DNA from: Sulfitobacter brevis
GTDB taxonomy: Bacteria > Pseudomonadota > Alphaproteobacteria > Rhodobacterales > Rhodobacteraceae
Direction of reading: 5' to 3'
DNA length: 64,000 nucleotides
NCBI RefSeq assembly: GCF_900112755.1
Contig: NZ_FOMW01000003.1
Span: 124,001-188,000 of the forward strand
Part shown: positions 1 to 8,678 of the stretch, one piece after another
How positions within the stretch are numbered: position 1 is the stretch's first letter
Layout: every line of letters begins with the position of its first letter
Made by a program: the position numbers and the translations under genes
Notes under the pieces: model-generated
What the model was told of the DNA's origin: nothing
Database searches by the model: none
What the model saw: the letters and a program-made list of their open reading frames with translations, nothing else

Positions 1-85
1 GGTCAAGAAATGGCGCGACATGTACTATCCGGAGATCACCGACTGGGCTGCTTATAACAAAGGCACGACCCCGCTGCCGCGCTAG
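1..85 (+). CDS. C-terminal fragment of an unidentified protein
   Basis: The window opens inside a reading frame (frame beginning at base 2) that encodes 27 residues ending in TTPLPR and stops with TAG at 83-85. It includes the stretch WRDMYYPEITDWAAYNKG. I do not recognise the family; the aromatic, charged character is compatible with a folded enzyme or a transposase piece, but neither can be argued from 27 residues. A repeat copy begins eight bases after the stop, which fits the real 3' end of a gene. The neighbouring ccrM gene is convergent. Confidence 0.45.
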   Translation, partial: VKKWRDMYYPEITDWAAYNKGTTPLPR

Positions 86-92
86 CCCTCCC

Positions 93-115
93 TTCATTTG
101 GCTGGCTAAACTCCC
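93..115 (+). repeat. Dispersed intergenic repeat, copy 1
   Basis: TTCATTTGGC followed four bases later by TAAACTCC. The same core occurs at 4120, and inverted at about 32018 and 37177, always between genes and near a stop codon. Here it lies between two convergent genes. Confidence 0.5.
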
Positions 116-182
116 TGCGGAGCGCCCCGCAGGTGCATTTAGGTGCTGCCTCGCAGATTGCATCCTACCCTCTTCGGCAACC

Positions 183-208
183 AAAAAAGCCCCGCCAAAA
201 GGCGGGGC
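183..208 (-). terminator. Intrinsic terminator downstream of ccrM
   Basis: A perfect 8-bp stem (189-196 with 201-208, GCCCCGCC and GGCGGGGC) with a four-base loop is followed on the minus strand by six T residues (183-188 read in reverse). It lies about 95 bases past the ccrM stop codon and suits the end of an rnhB-ccrM transcript. Confidence 0.75.
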
Positions 209-302
209 CAAGGTGAGCGCCCTGACAAAGCGGCCCTCCTCAAGAGGACCAGTCGGGCACCGGCGGTGTTCGAAAAACTAGAGGGGAAATCCCGCTAAGA
301 GG

Positions 303-1445
<1,143 letters not shown>

Positions 1446-1455
1446 CTAGCAGGAT

Positions 1456-1494
1456 GATTCAGAAGCGATTCGCGGTCAAATTCTTTTTTGAATC
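1456..1494 (-). promoter_or_regulatory. Cluster of three GANTC methylation sites upstream of ccrM
   Basis: GATTC at 1456-1460, GATTC at 1467-1471 and GAATC at 1490-1494 lie within 39 bases in the 104-base gap between rnhB and the ccrM start codon. In Caulobacter the ccrM promoter region carries GANTC sites and is silenced when fully methylated; the same logic is inferred here. I saw no convincing full CtrA box (TTAA-N7-TTAA). Confidence 0.55.
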
Positions 1495-1507
1495 AAGTGA
1501 TTAGGTT

Positions 1508-2125
1508 TTAATCTTGATACAACATCTTGTGGACCGGTTTGAACGAACGTCTATGGTGTGGGGTCACACCAAGATTTTGCAGCGCCGCTATGTGGCTTTT
1601 TGATCCATATCCCATGTTGGTCTCCCACCCATAACCCGGGTGCTGTTGCGCCAAGGACAACATGACACAATCTCGACATATTTTGGCCACGATTGAGGCC
1701 GCTGAAATCGACACACAGCGCGCATCTCCGCCGATCACCGTCCGGGTCGGCAGCGCCAGACCGCGGGGCACCATATTGCCATCGATCAAGGCATAATCCG
1801 GGGGGGCGGAAAGACCCTCCAGCGCCCGTACCATCGCCAGATGGCTGGCGCGCAGGATGTTGATATCTTCGATTTCCTCAACACTGGCATGACCGATGCT
1901 GATTTCCGCAACCTCAAGGATTTGCGCATTCAGCAGTGCCCGACGCTTCGGGGTCAGCTTTTTCGAATCGTTCAACCCCTCCGGGATGCGCGCCGGATCC
2001 AAGACCACAGCCGCCGCCGTCACCGGCCCCGCCAACGGGCCGCGCCCGACCTCGTCCACCCCTGCGATCCGCAGGTATCCGCTGTCTCGCGCCAGGGTCT
2101 CGAAGGAGTAATCGGGTATCAACAT
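1508..2125 (-). CDS. rnhB: Ribonuclease HII
   Basis: Cleaves the RNA strand of RNA-DNA hybrids and nicks at misincorporated ribonucleotides; cytoplasmic and metal dependent. The 205-aa product shows the family hallmark GVDEVGRGPLAG with acidic residues D24 and E25, the third in LIDGN (D115), and the RD pair (D152) after SIVAK. The length is close to E. coli RnhB (198 aa). The ATG at 2125 (MLIPDYSFE) is preferred over an upstream TTG at 2203, which would add 26 residues unlike the family. No strong ribosome binding site precedes it. It is upstream of ccrM on the same strand. Confidence 0.95.
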   Translation of the reverse strand: MLIPDYSFETLARDSGYLRIAGVDEVGRGPLAGPVTAAAVVLDPARIPEGLNDSKKLTPKRRALLNAQILEVAEISIGHASVEEIEDINILRASHLAMVRALEGLSAPPDYALIDGNMVPRGLALPTRTVIGGDARCVSISAASIVAKICRDCVMLSLAQQHPGYGWETNMGYGSKSHIAALQNLGVTPHHRRSFKPVHKMLYQD

Positions 2126-2230
2126 AGCTTGATGTAAAACCGCAGAACGGCCCGAACCGCAAGGTCCGGACCGTTCGCTAATAGAACTACTCGTTACGAA
2201 CAATCACCAGATGCGACATCGCACTGGCGT

Positions 2231-2264
2231 AAAAAGAAAAGGGGAGATGCCCGAACATCTCCCC
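2231..2264 (-). terminator. Intrinsic terminator for the 2315-2923 gene
   Basis: A 9-bp perfect stem (GGGGAGATG at 2241-2249 with CATCTCCCC at 2256-2264) with a six-base loop is followed on the minus strand by a T-rich run (TTTTCTTTTT, 2231-2240 in reverse). It lies about 50 bases past the stop codon of the secreted protein gene and separates it from rnhB. Confidence 0.8.
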
Positions 2265-2314
2265 CTTTCGAACCGGACGGCAGGGACGTGCCCTCCGGTC
2301 AAGGCGAGCGGGAT

Positions 2315-2923
2315 TTACCCGCGCGCCAAGCTGTAACCGGCATCGCGCAGACAACGCGCCTCATAGGCGTCCTGTCGACCTTGCTCGGTATTCACGCTCA
2401 CCAGACAGCCCGCAGGCATCCGGTTTGCAAACTCATAGCTGCGCTCCAGACAGTCGGACCGGAAAACCTGCTGGCTTTCGATGCGACCGCCGTAGCTGCG
2501 GAAACATTCCGCTGGCAGCATTTTGGTATCTACATTGCTAGGCAGCGGGCGTGGCTGCACCTGTGGCGGCAACGGGCGCACCTCGACCTGTGGAGTGCCC
2601 TGATAGGCCTCTCGCGTGGCAGAGCGGTAGCGGTCTGCCTCATAGGCCTGTGGCCGTGCCTGCGGGCGCAGCGCCGAATAGAGTGGCTCTATGCGCTGAC
2701 GCGGGGCATACACAAGCTCCGGGGCCGGCTGACGGCGCGAGATCACTTTCTGGCGCTCTCTTTTGTTCTTGTCGTAAATGATCTTGCCCACCACAGCGGC
2801 ACCAAGGATCACAGCCAGCGTTCTAGCAATATCATCGTCATCGCCGGCATAGGCAGGGGCCGCGCCCATGGCAGTTACGGCGAGGGATGCCGCAACGATA
2901 AGGGCAATAAATCTACGATACAT
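2315..2923 (-). CDS. Secreted proline- and arginine-rich protein of unknown function
   Basis: The 202-residue product begins with a typical Sec signal peptide (MYRRFIALIVAASLAV, cleavage near AYA-G at about residue 26), then an acidic patch DDDD, a second hydrophobic stretch (TLAVILGAAVVGKIIY), a basic Pro/Arg/Gln-rich linker and a C-terminal part with four cysteines (ECFRSYGG, SDCLERS, AGCLVS, ARCLRD), suggesting two disulfides in the periplasm. The start at 2923 is supported by AAAGGA placed seven bases upstream; an in-frame ATG 16 codons earlier lacks one. It is a single-gene unit with its own terminator, divergent from the next gene. I do not recognise a named family. Confidence 0.75.
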   Translation of the reverse strand: MYRRFIALIVAASLAVTAMGAAPAYAGDDDDIARTLAVILGAAVVGKIIYDKNKRERQKVISRRQPAPELVYAPRQRIEPLYSALRPQARPQAYEADRYRSATREAYQGTPQVEVRPLPPQVQPRPLPSNVDTKMLPAECFRSYGGRIESQQVFRSDCLERSYEFANRMPAGCLVSVNTEQGRQDAYEARCLRDAGYSLARG

Positions 2924-3146
2924 GTACAGTCCTTTCTTTAGTGCGCCCGCTGGCCCTGTGATGCACCACATTCAGCAGCGCCAGATCCAGTAAGACGAGG
3001 TAGGCAGTTTCGGGATTCGTCGTTCGTGCCACCAACTTGGGATTATCGCGCCAGACAGGCAATAACGCCTACATGTTATCCAATAACACGCGGGCCAAGC
3101 CCCCACGGATATTGAATATCAGCGGCAGAGGTCGCATGACTAGCGA

Positions 3147-3437
3147 ATGAAAAACATAACTCTCTCCCTTTTTATCTTCCTCATGGTCGGTTCAGCCCTG
3201 CCCGCCGCTGCGGCAAGCTGCTATGCCGACTATAAAGCCAAGCAGGACAACCCGCTCCGGCTGCACTATGGTGTGGCTCAAGTGGACGGAACCTGCGATG
3301 TCGGCTCTGCCAAGACCGAGCTTTCAGCACGTCTGTCCGAACAGGGCTGGACCTTGCTGAACATCCTCTCGGTGTTCGGCGAGGACGGATTGGAAAAGAG
3401 GAAAGACAGTGCAGGACCTAACTACCTCCGCTTCTGA
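3147..3437 (+). CDS. Small secreted protein, unknown function
   Basis: A 96-aa product with a clear signal peptide (MKNITLSLFIFLMVGSALPAAAA, cleavage before SCYADY) leaving a mature protein of about 73 residues with two cysteines (SCYADY and GTCDVG), which could form one disulfide in the periplasm. The mature part reads as a small folded domain with an EQGWTLLNILSVFG stretch. The ribosome binding site is weak. Its 3' end overlaps the start of the next gene by 29 bases, so the two are almost certainly one operon. Function unknown. Confidence 0.7.
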   Translation: MKNITLSLFIFLMVGSALPAAAASCYADYKAKQDNPLRLHYGVAQVDGTCDVGSAKTELSARLSEQGWTLLNILSVFGEDGLEKRKDSAGPNYLRF

Positions 3438-4113
3438 CATGCGCCGTTTTGGCGGGCGATTTGTTGGTGGGGGGCTCGCGGCAATCGTCGTTGTCTTGGC
3501 CGTGGGCCTTGGCGTGCTGCTCTGGGCCCTGCCCGACGGCAACCTGTTCAATGCGCAAGTCGAGCGGATCTTCATCGAGAATGATGATCTGACCTCCGCC
3601 TCCGAGATCAAGCTGCTGGAAATCCTCGCACAATCCGGCACCGCTTTCTCCGACACATTGGCAAGCTACCGCATTGTTATCTCGGTGCTGCTGGTGTTTG
3701 CCACCGCCATGCTGATCGCCGCACTGGTGTTTTTAATCATGTTGATCGGCTTCAACCGCCGCATGGCCCAGATTGAACGCGTCGGCATTCAGGTCAATTC
3801 CCTGCTGATCAGCCGCGAAGAAAACACCGTCTACCTCAACAACCTCGGCTTCAAGCTCACCGGTGCCGCGATGGAAACCATGAGCGTGCTGGCCGAAGCC
3901 CGGATGGATGATGACGTGCTATCCGGCTCTGAAATCGAAGGCATGATCTCGGGCCGCAACGCCGCCGATTGCGACGAGGCCGCTGGCGCCACCCGAATCA
4001 AGCGTTTGCGCGACACGCTGGGCAACCAGATCGTCTCGGAACTGCTGGTCAAAAATATTGCCCGTCGCGGCTATATGCTGGCCATCGACAAAGACGTGAT
4101 CAAGGTCATCTGA
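3409..4113 (+). CDS. Two-TM membrane protein with C-terminal winged-helix-like domain
   Basis: A 234-aa protein starting at a GTG preceded by AGAGGAAAGACA. Two membrane helices (about 20-41 and 87-114) bracket a short periplasmic loop (42-86). The cytoplasmic C-terminus (about 140-234) resembles an OmpR/PhoB-type winged helix: VYLNNLGFKLTG, then METMSVLAEA, a helix with RIKRLRDTLGNQ and the wing-like end VKNIARRGYMLAI, compare the IRTVRGRGYRL ending of OmpR-like regulators. If correct, it is a membrane-anchored regulator with the DNA-binding part after the membrane segments, the reverse of ToxR/CadC. Overlap with the secreted protein gene upstream suggests a functional pair. The similarity is my motif reading; another small helical domain is possible. 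Confidence 0.65.
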   Translation: MQDLTTSASDMRRFGGRFVGGGLAAIVVVLAVGLGVLLWALPDGNLFNAQVERIFIENDDLTSASEIKLLEILAQSGTAFSDTLASYRIVISVLLVFATAMLIAALVFLIMLIGFNRRMAQIERVGIQVNSLLISREENTVYLNNLGFKLTGAAMETMSVLAEARMDDDVLSGSEIEGMISGRNAADCDEAAGATRIKRLRDTLGNQIVSELLVKNIARRGYMLAIDKDVIKVI

Positions 4114-4119
4114 TCCGCC

Positions 4120-4147
4120 TTTCATTCGGCAGGTTAAACTCCGGGGG
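4120..4147 (+). repeat. Dispersed intergenic repeat, copy 2
   Basis: TTTCATTCGGC followed by GTTAAACTCC, starting seven bases after the stop codon of the winged-helix gene. A GGGGGC-AGC-GCCCCC hairpin lies 20 bases further on (4168-4182), as also seen near copy 3. Confidence 0.5.
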
Positions 4148-4276
4148 AACTCGCTGCCTGCCGCGATGGGGGCAGCGCCCCCTTCTCCCTGCGTGGCGGA
4201 TACGCATCCAACCTCTGGTCAAACACCAAACTTCGCGTCTAGGGTGCGGCAAACGCCAAACCCGAGGACACCGCCA

Positions 4277-5053
4277 ATGCCCGCCCCGCTCAACCCTTTC
4301 AAACACTCTCTCGCCCAAGGGCAAACGCTGTTTGGCTGCTGGCTCGGCCTCGCCGATACCCTCACCACCGAACTGGTCGGTACCGCAGGGTTTGACTGGC
4401 TGGTGATTGACGGCGAACACGCCCCGAACGATCTGCGCTCGATCACGGCACAATTGCAGGTGCTTGAAGCCAGCAACAGCCACGCGGTCGTGCGCGTCCC
4501 CTTGGGCGAGACCTACCTGATCAAGCAGGTCCTTGATGCAGGTGCACAAACAGTTCTGGTGCCGATGGTCGATAGTGCTGATCAGGCCCGACAGTTGGTG
4601 CGCGATGTCACCTACCCGCCGCATGGCGACCGCGGTGTGGGTTATGCTGTCAGCCGCGCCGGTCGTTTCTCTATGACGGCAGACTACGGCACTACCGCCG
4701 ATGCGCAGATTTGCCTGCTCGTGCAGGTCGAAAGCCTGCGCGGCCTGGCGGCGCTGGATGACATCCTTAAGGTCGAGGGCGTGGACGGCGTGTTCATCGG
4801 CCCTGCCGATCTCGCCGCTGACATGGGACACATGGGCGACCTCATGCACGGCGAGGTGCAATCCGCGATCATGGATGCGCTGACACGAATCGCGGCCTCC
4901 GGCAAAGCAGGCGGTATCCTTTCTACCAATGACATCATGACCCAAGCGGCCCTCGCGGCGGGCGCACGATTTGTCGCTGTTGGGGCCGATGTGCTGCTGC
5001 TCAGCCACGCGGCCCAAGCGCTGGCCACCAAATGGAAGAACACCCTGAAATGA
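4277..5053 (+). CDS. HpcH/HpaI family class II aldolase
   Basis: A 258-aa TIM-barrel, metal-dependent aldolase of the 4-hydroxy-2-oxoheptanedioate aldolase family, which cleaves 4-hydroxy-2-oxo acids to pyruvate and an aldehyde. Visible residues: the catalytic His in DGEHAPND (H48), R73 in VVRVP, the metal ligands E152 in VQVES and D178 in IGPADLAADMG. The start at 4277 follows GAGGA; a longer in-frame start at 4166 would run through the repeat region. The stop overlaps the start of the MFS gene (ATGA), suggesting that transporter and aldolase handle the same compound. Substrate is not determined: these enzymes are promiscuous and there are no other hpa/hpc genes nearby. Confidence 0.85.
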   Translation: MPAPLNPFKHSLAQGQTLFGCWLGLADTLTTELVGTAGFDWLVIDGEHAPNDLRSITAQLQVLEASNSHAVVRVPLGETYLIKQVLDAGAQTVLVPMVDSADQARQLVRDVTYPPHGDRGVGYAVSRAGRFSMTADYGTTADAQICLLVQVESLRGLAALDDILKVEGVDGVFIGPADLAADMGHMGDLMHGEVQSAIMDALTRIAASGKAGGILSTNDIMTQAALAAGARFVAVGADVLLLSHAAQALATKWKNTLK

Positions 5054-6228
5054 CCCCCGGCATCCTGCTTTTGGGGCTGGCCTATGTGCTCAGCCAGTTC
5101 TTCCGCGCCTTCCTTGCGGTGCTCTCCCCATTCTTGGCCAATGACTTGGGCACCACGCCCGATGATCTCGCCTTTGCGTCGGGCATGTGGTTCCTCGCCT
5201 TTGCCGCAATGCAAATTCCGATTGGAGCCGCGCTTGATTCTATCGGGCCGCGGCGCACGGCGGGATGGCTTTTGTTGATCGGCGGCGGCGGTGGGGCGGC
5301 GGTCTTTGCTTTGGCGACGACAGCGCTGCATGTCTCAATCGCGATGACGCTGATCGGGGTCGGTTGTGCGCCGGTGCTGATGGCGTCCTACTATATCTTT
5401 GCGCGGCAATACCCGCCTGCGCAATTTGCCGTGCTGGCCTCGGTGATGGTCGGCTTGGGCAGTTTCGGCAATCTGGTCGCCTCCTACCCGATGGGCCTCG
5501 CCGCCGAGACGATGGGCTGGCGCAATGCGCTCTGGGGCTTGGGTGGCATCTCGGCATTGGTTGCCTTTGGTACGCTGGCCTTGGTGAAAGATCCACCGCG
5601 TGTAGAGGGCGAAACCAAGGGATCGCTGCTAGAGCTTTTCAAACTGCGGATGCTGTGGTTCATCTTCCCGCTGATGGGCGTCAGCTATGCCATTTCCGGC
5701 GCTACCCGCGGGCTTTGGATCGGGCCTTACCTCACCGACGTGTTCAATGCCAATGTCAGCACAATCGGTTTCGCCACATTGATGATGGGGCTGGCGATGA
5801 TCGCGGGCACACTGGCTTACGGGCCGCTGGACCGGATGCTGGGCTCGCGCAAATGGATGATCGCAGGCGGCACGGCGCTGACCCTGATCGCAGCGGCAGT
5901 ATTGATCGTCTATCCCGCAACCTCGCTGACCCTGTCCGTAGCAATGCTCTGTGCCATCGGCTTTTTCGGCGCCTCCTATCCGGTGATCATGGCCCATGGC
6001 CGCAGCTTTCTGCCGCCGCATCTGATCGGGCGCGGCGTGACGATGCTCAATCTCTTCAGCATTGGCGGCGTCGGGGTTTTGCAGTTTCTGTCAGGGCGGG
6101 TTTATACGGCTGGCCTGCCCGCCGCCGCGGTCGAAATGCCGTTCCGCGCGGTGTTCATCCTGTTCACCGCCTGTCTTGTCGTAGGCTTTGTTATCTATCT
6201 CTTTAGCCGCGACAGCGCGCGGCAGTGA
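5050..6228 (+). CDS. Major facilitator superfamily transporter
   Basis: A 392-aa inner membrane protein made almost entirely of hydrophobic helices, about 12 expected, in the two-halves arrangement of the major facilitator superfamily. An MFS-type loop between helices 2 and 3 reads GAALDSIGPRRTAG, and the counterpart in the second half reads YGPLDRMLGSRKWM. The ATG at 5050 overlaps the aldolase stop codon (ATGA), so the two are probably translated together. An upstream in-frame ATG at 5032 is less likely. Substrate unknown; an organic acid cleaved by the aldolase is the obvious inference. Confidence 0.85.
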   Translation: MTPGILLLGLAYVLSQFFRAFLAVLSPFLANDLGTTPDDLAFASGMWFLAFAAMQIPIGAALDSIGPRRTAGWLLLIGGGGGAAVFALATTALHVSIAMTLIGVGCAPVLMASYYIFARQYPPAQFAVLASVMVGLGSFGNLVASYPMGLAAETMGWRNALWGLGGISALVAFGTLALVKDPPRVEGETKGSLLELFKLRMLWFIFPLMGVSYAISGATRGLWIGPYLTDVFNANVSTIGFATLMMGLAMIAGTLAYGPLDRMLGSRKWMIAGGTALTLIAAAVLIVYPATSLTLSVAMLCAIGFFGASYPVIMAHGRSFLPPHLIGRGVTMLNLFSIGGVGVLQFLSGRVYTAGLPAAAVEMPFRAVFILFTACLVVGFVIYLFSRDSARQ

Positions 6229-6230
6229 TT

Positions 6231-6252
6231 GCGCCCCTTCCCTTGGGGGCGC
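6231..6252. other. Hairpin between MFS gene and asd
   Basis: GCGCCCC (6231-6237) pairs with GGGGCGC (6246-6252) across an eight-base loop directly after the MFS stop codon. There is no T-tract on either side, so it is a possible 3'-end stabiliser or weak terminator. Confidence 0.3.
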
Positions 6253-6302
6253 TGGCGCGTTAAAGGGCGCGGACCATCACACATCAATATTGGAGAATTC
6301 AG

Positions 6303-7325
6303 ATGGGTTATCGCGTCGCCGTCGTGGGCGCCACAGGTAATGTGGGCCGCGAAATGCTGAACATTCTGGCCGAGCGCCAGTTCCCCGTGGACGAAATCGT
6401 CGCCTTAGCCAGCCGCCGCTCGCTGGGTACGGAAGTCAGCTTTGGTGACCGAACGCTCAAATGCAAAGACCTTGATAGCTTTGATTTCAAGGGCTGGGAT
6501 ATGGCGCTGTTTGCTGTTGGCTCCGAGGCCACCAAAAAGTACGCCCCCTCCGCTGCGAAGGCAGGCTGCGTGGTCATCGATAACTCGTCCCTGTACCGCT
6601 ATGATCCGGACGTCCCGCTGATCGTGCCTGAGGTTAACCCGCAGGCGGTGCATGGCTATTCCAAGAAAAACATCATCGCCAACCCGAACTGCTCTACCGC
6701 GCAGATGGTTGTGGCGTTGAAGCCTTTGCACGACCGCGCCACCATCAAGCGCGTCGTCGTCAGCACCTATCAATCGGTGTCAGGCGCGGGCAAGGATGGC
6801 ATGGACGAGCTTTGGGACCAGACCAAGTCGATCTACAACCCGACCGACGACAAGCCCGCCAAGAAGTTCACCAAGCAGATCGCCTTCAACGTTATTCCGC
6901 ATATCGACGTCTTCATGGAAGACGGCTCGACCAAAGAAGAGTGGAAGATGGTCGCCGAGACCAAAAAGATTATCGACACCTCGATCAAGGTTACGGCGAC
7001 TTGCGTGCGGGTGCCGGTATTTGTCGGCCACTCCGAAGCGATCAACATCGAGTTTGAAGACCACCTCGACGAAGCCGAAGCCCGCGACATTCTGCGCGAA
7101 GCACCCGGCATCATGGTGATCGATAAGCGCGAAGACGGTGGCTATGTCACGCCGATTGAATGTGTCGGCGATTTCGCGACATTCATCAGCCGGATCCGTC
7201 AGGACAGCACCATCGATAACGGTCTGAACCTGTGGTGTGTGAGTGATAACCTGCGCAAGGGTGCTGCCCTGAACGCGGTACAGATCGCCGAGCTTCTGGG
7301 GCGCGAGTGCCTCAAGAAGGGCTGA
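6303..7325 (+). CDS. asd: Aspartate-semialdehyde dehydrogenase
   Basis: Reduces aspartyl phosphate to aspartate semialdehyde with NADPH, the branch-point step to lysine/diaminopimelate, threonine, methionine and isoleucine. The 340-aa product has the nucleotide-binding GATGNVG (9-15), the active-site Cys130 in NPNCSTAQ and the catalytic His243 in FVGHSEA; the length is normal for the family. The ribosome binding site GGAGAA precedes the ATG at good spacing, and a strong terminator follows, so this is a free-standing unit. It is adjacent to the aldolase/MFS pair but separated by 74 bases. Confidence 0.97.
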   Translation: MGYRVAVVGATGNVGREMLNILAERQFPVDEIVALASRRSLGTEVSFGDRTLKCKDLDSFDFKGWDMALFAVGSEATKKYAPSAAKAGCVVIDNSSLYRYDPDVPLIVPEVNPQAVHGYSKKNIIANPNCSTAQMVVALKPLHDRATIKRVVVSTYQSVSGAGKDGMDELWDQTKSIYNPTDDKPAKKFTKQIAFNVIPHIDVFMEDGSTKEEWKMVAETKKIIDTSIKVTATCVRVPVFVGHSEAINIEFEDHLDEAEARDILREAPGIMVIDKREDGGYVTPIECVGDFATFISRIRQDSTIDNGLNLWCVSDNLRKGAALNAVQIAELLGRECLKKG

Positions 7326-7345
7326 TCAGCCATTATACTTGAATT

Positions 7346-7372
7346 AAGGCCGCCCCTCGGGGCGGCCTTTTT
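7346..7372 (+). terminator. Intrinsic terminator after asd
   Basis: AAGGCCGCCCC (7346-7356) is complementary to GGGGCGGCCTT (7359-7369), giving a 10-11 bp GC-rich stem with a tight CTCG loop, followed by a run of five T (7368-7372). Confidence 0.9.
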
Positions 7373-7435
7373 CGTTTGAGCTGATGTCGAAAACACAAGC
7401 CCCTGCGCATTTTTGGGCTCGGGAGGTTGGCTGCG

Positions 7436-8086
7436 CTAAACCGGCATAAACAGCTCTTTCTCGGTATTGTAGTATTCCAGCCCGCCTTCGCCGATATCGG
7501 TCCAAAGGCCGTGCAGGGTCAATTCGCCCGCTGATACCTTCTCGCCGATCCACGGGAAGGTCATCAGGTTTTCGAGCGAGGTCATCACCGCGTGTTTCTC
7601 GAGCTGGCGCTGCTGTTCGTCGGCATCCGCGATATCCGCCACGACCTCGTATTTCGGGCGCAACAGGTCCATCCAGCGGCCCACGAAGCTATCTTTGGCA
7701 TCCAGATCGGGGGCTTTGCCCTGACACATGTTGATACAGCCCTGCACCCCGCCGCAGTTTGAGTGTCCGAGCACAATTAAATGCGCCACTTTAAGCGCCC
7801 GCACCGCATATTCCACCGCAGCCGAGGTCCCGTGCTGGGCACCGTCAGGTTGGTAGGGCGGCACCAGATTGGCGATATTGCGGTGAATAAAGAATTCGCC
7901 CTGATCCGCCCCGAAAATCGAGGTGACATGGACGCGGCTGTCGCAGCACGAGATCACCATCGCGCGCGGGTGTTGGCCATCGGAGGCAAGGCGGCGGTAC
8001 CATGACTGGTTTTCCGCATACCCGGTCGCCTTCCAACCATGATATCGCTGCACCAAGTAGTTTGGCAGGGGTTTGGCATTGTCCAT
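7436..8086 (-). CDS. Beta-class carbonic anhydrase
   Basis: Interconverts CO2 and bicarbonate; cytoplasmic zinc enzyme, supplying bicarbonate for example to acetyl-CoA carboxylase. The 216-aa protein contains CCDSR (zinc ligand C48 with the D49/R51 dyad) and HSNCGG (H108, C111), the complete beta-class zinc site. Length and ending fit the family. It is divergent from the Hpt-like gene with 149 bases between the two start codons, which must hold promoters for both. The sequence AGGACT precedes the ATG. Whether it corresponds to Can or CynT cannot be decided by eye; no cyanase gene is near. Confidence 0.93.
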   Translation of the reverse strand: MDNAKPLPNYLVQRYHGWKATGYAENQSWYRRLASDGQHPRAMVISCCDSRVHVTSIFGADQGEFFIHRNIANLVPPYQPDGAQHGTSAAVEYAVRALKVAHLIVLGHSNCGGVQGCINMCQGKAPDLDAKDSFVGRWMDLLRPKYEVVADIADADEQQRQLEKHAVMTSLENLMTFPWIGEKVSAGELTLHGLWTDIGEGGLEYYNTEKELFMPV

Positions 8087-8235
8087 GTCAGTTCAGTCCT
8101 ATCGGTTGATAGCCTTCGGGATATCCCAAATTCCCCGATAATTCGAGGGATAATACGTTTGGCTCTCAATCATTTCGTTACACCTTGGGGCCAGTGTGCA
8201 GCCAAGGCGTGGGGGCCGGGAAAGGGTAAAACTTG

Positions 8236-8613
8236 ATGCAGGTACTACAAATTCGACCGACCGAGCAGGTCGACGTCAATCCCGATCAGCTTGGCGTGCT
8301 TTACGCCCAGCTTGGGGAAGCGGGGGCGGAAGATGTCGTGTGTCGCGCGATGGAGGAACTGGCCCTGCGCATGGCGCAATGTGACCGGCTTTATTGCGGC
8401 CGCGAATGGGTGGATTTGCGCAAGAATACGCGCTCGCTCATCGCGATTGCCGAACAGATCGGTATGTATTCGGTTGCACGGGTGGCGCGCGACGTGACCC
8501 ACTGTCTGGATGCCGAGGACCAGATCGCGGTGGCCGCAACGCTTTCGCGGTTGATCCGCATCGGAGAGAGATCGCTGGCTGCCATCTGGGAGACCTCGGA
8601 CGTGAGCATCTGA
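8236..8613 (+). CDS. Hpt-like helical protein lacking the phospho-histidine
   Basis: A 125-aa, all-helical acidic protein. The stretch 58-82 (WVDLRKNTRSLIAIAEQIGM) follows the histidine phosphotransfer pattern AH-x-L-K-G-x-A-x-x-I-G, but the histidine position is R66 and the K-G pair is I-A. The following helices (YSVARVARDVTHCLDAED) also fit an Hpt bundle. If the reading is right it is a pseudo-Hpt that could bind a receiver or kinase without passing phosphate. The ATG at 8236 is preferred over a TTG one codon before. It lies 65 bases upstream of the M17 peptidase on the same strand. Alternative: an unrelated helical bundle. Confidence 0.6.
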   Translation: MQVLQIRPTEQVDVNPDQLGVLYAQLGEAGAEDVVCRAMEELALRMAQCDRLYCGREWVDLRKNTRSLIAIAEQIGMYSVARVARDVTHCLDAEDQIAVAATLSRLIRIGERSLAAIWETSDVSI

Positions 8614-8678
8614 TCGCTTGCGGGCACCGCTGTTTCATCTAGTCTGCGGGCATTCGCCATCAGACCGGAAAGCGCCCC

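Noticed and set aside
1-300. The left edge as remains of an insertion sequence
   Set aside because: Only 27 residues of one protein are seen, with no terminal inverted repeat or target duplication, and no second transposase fragment nearby.
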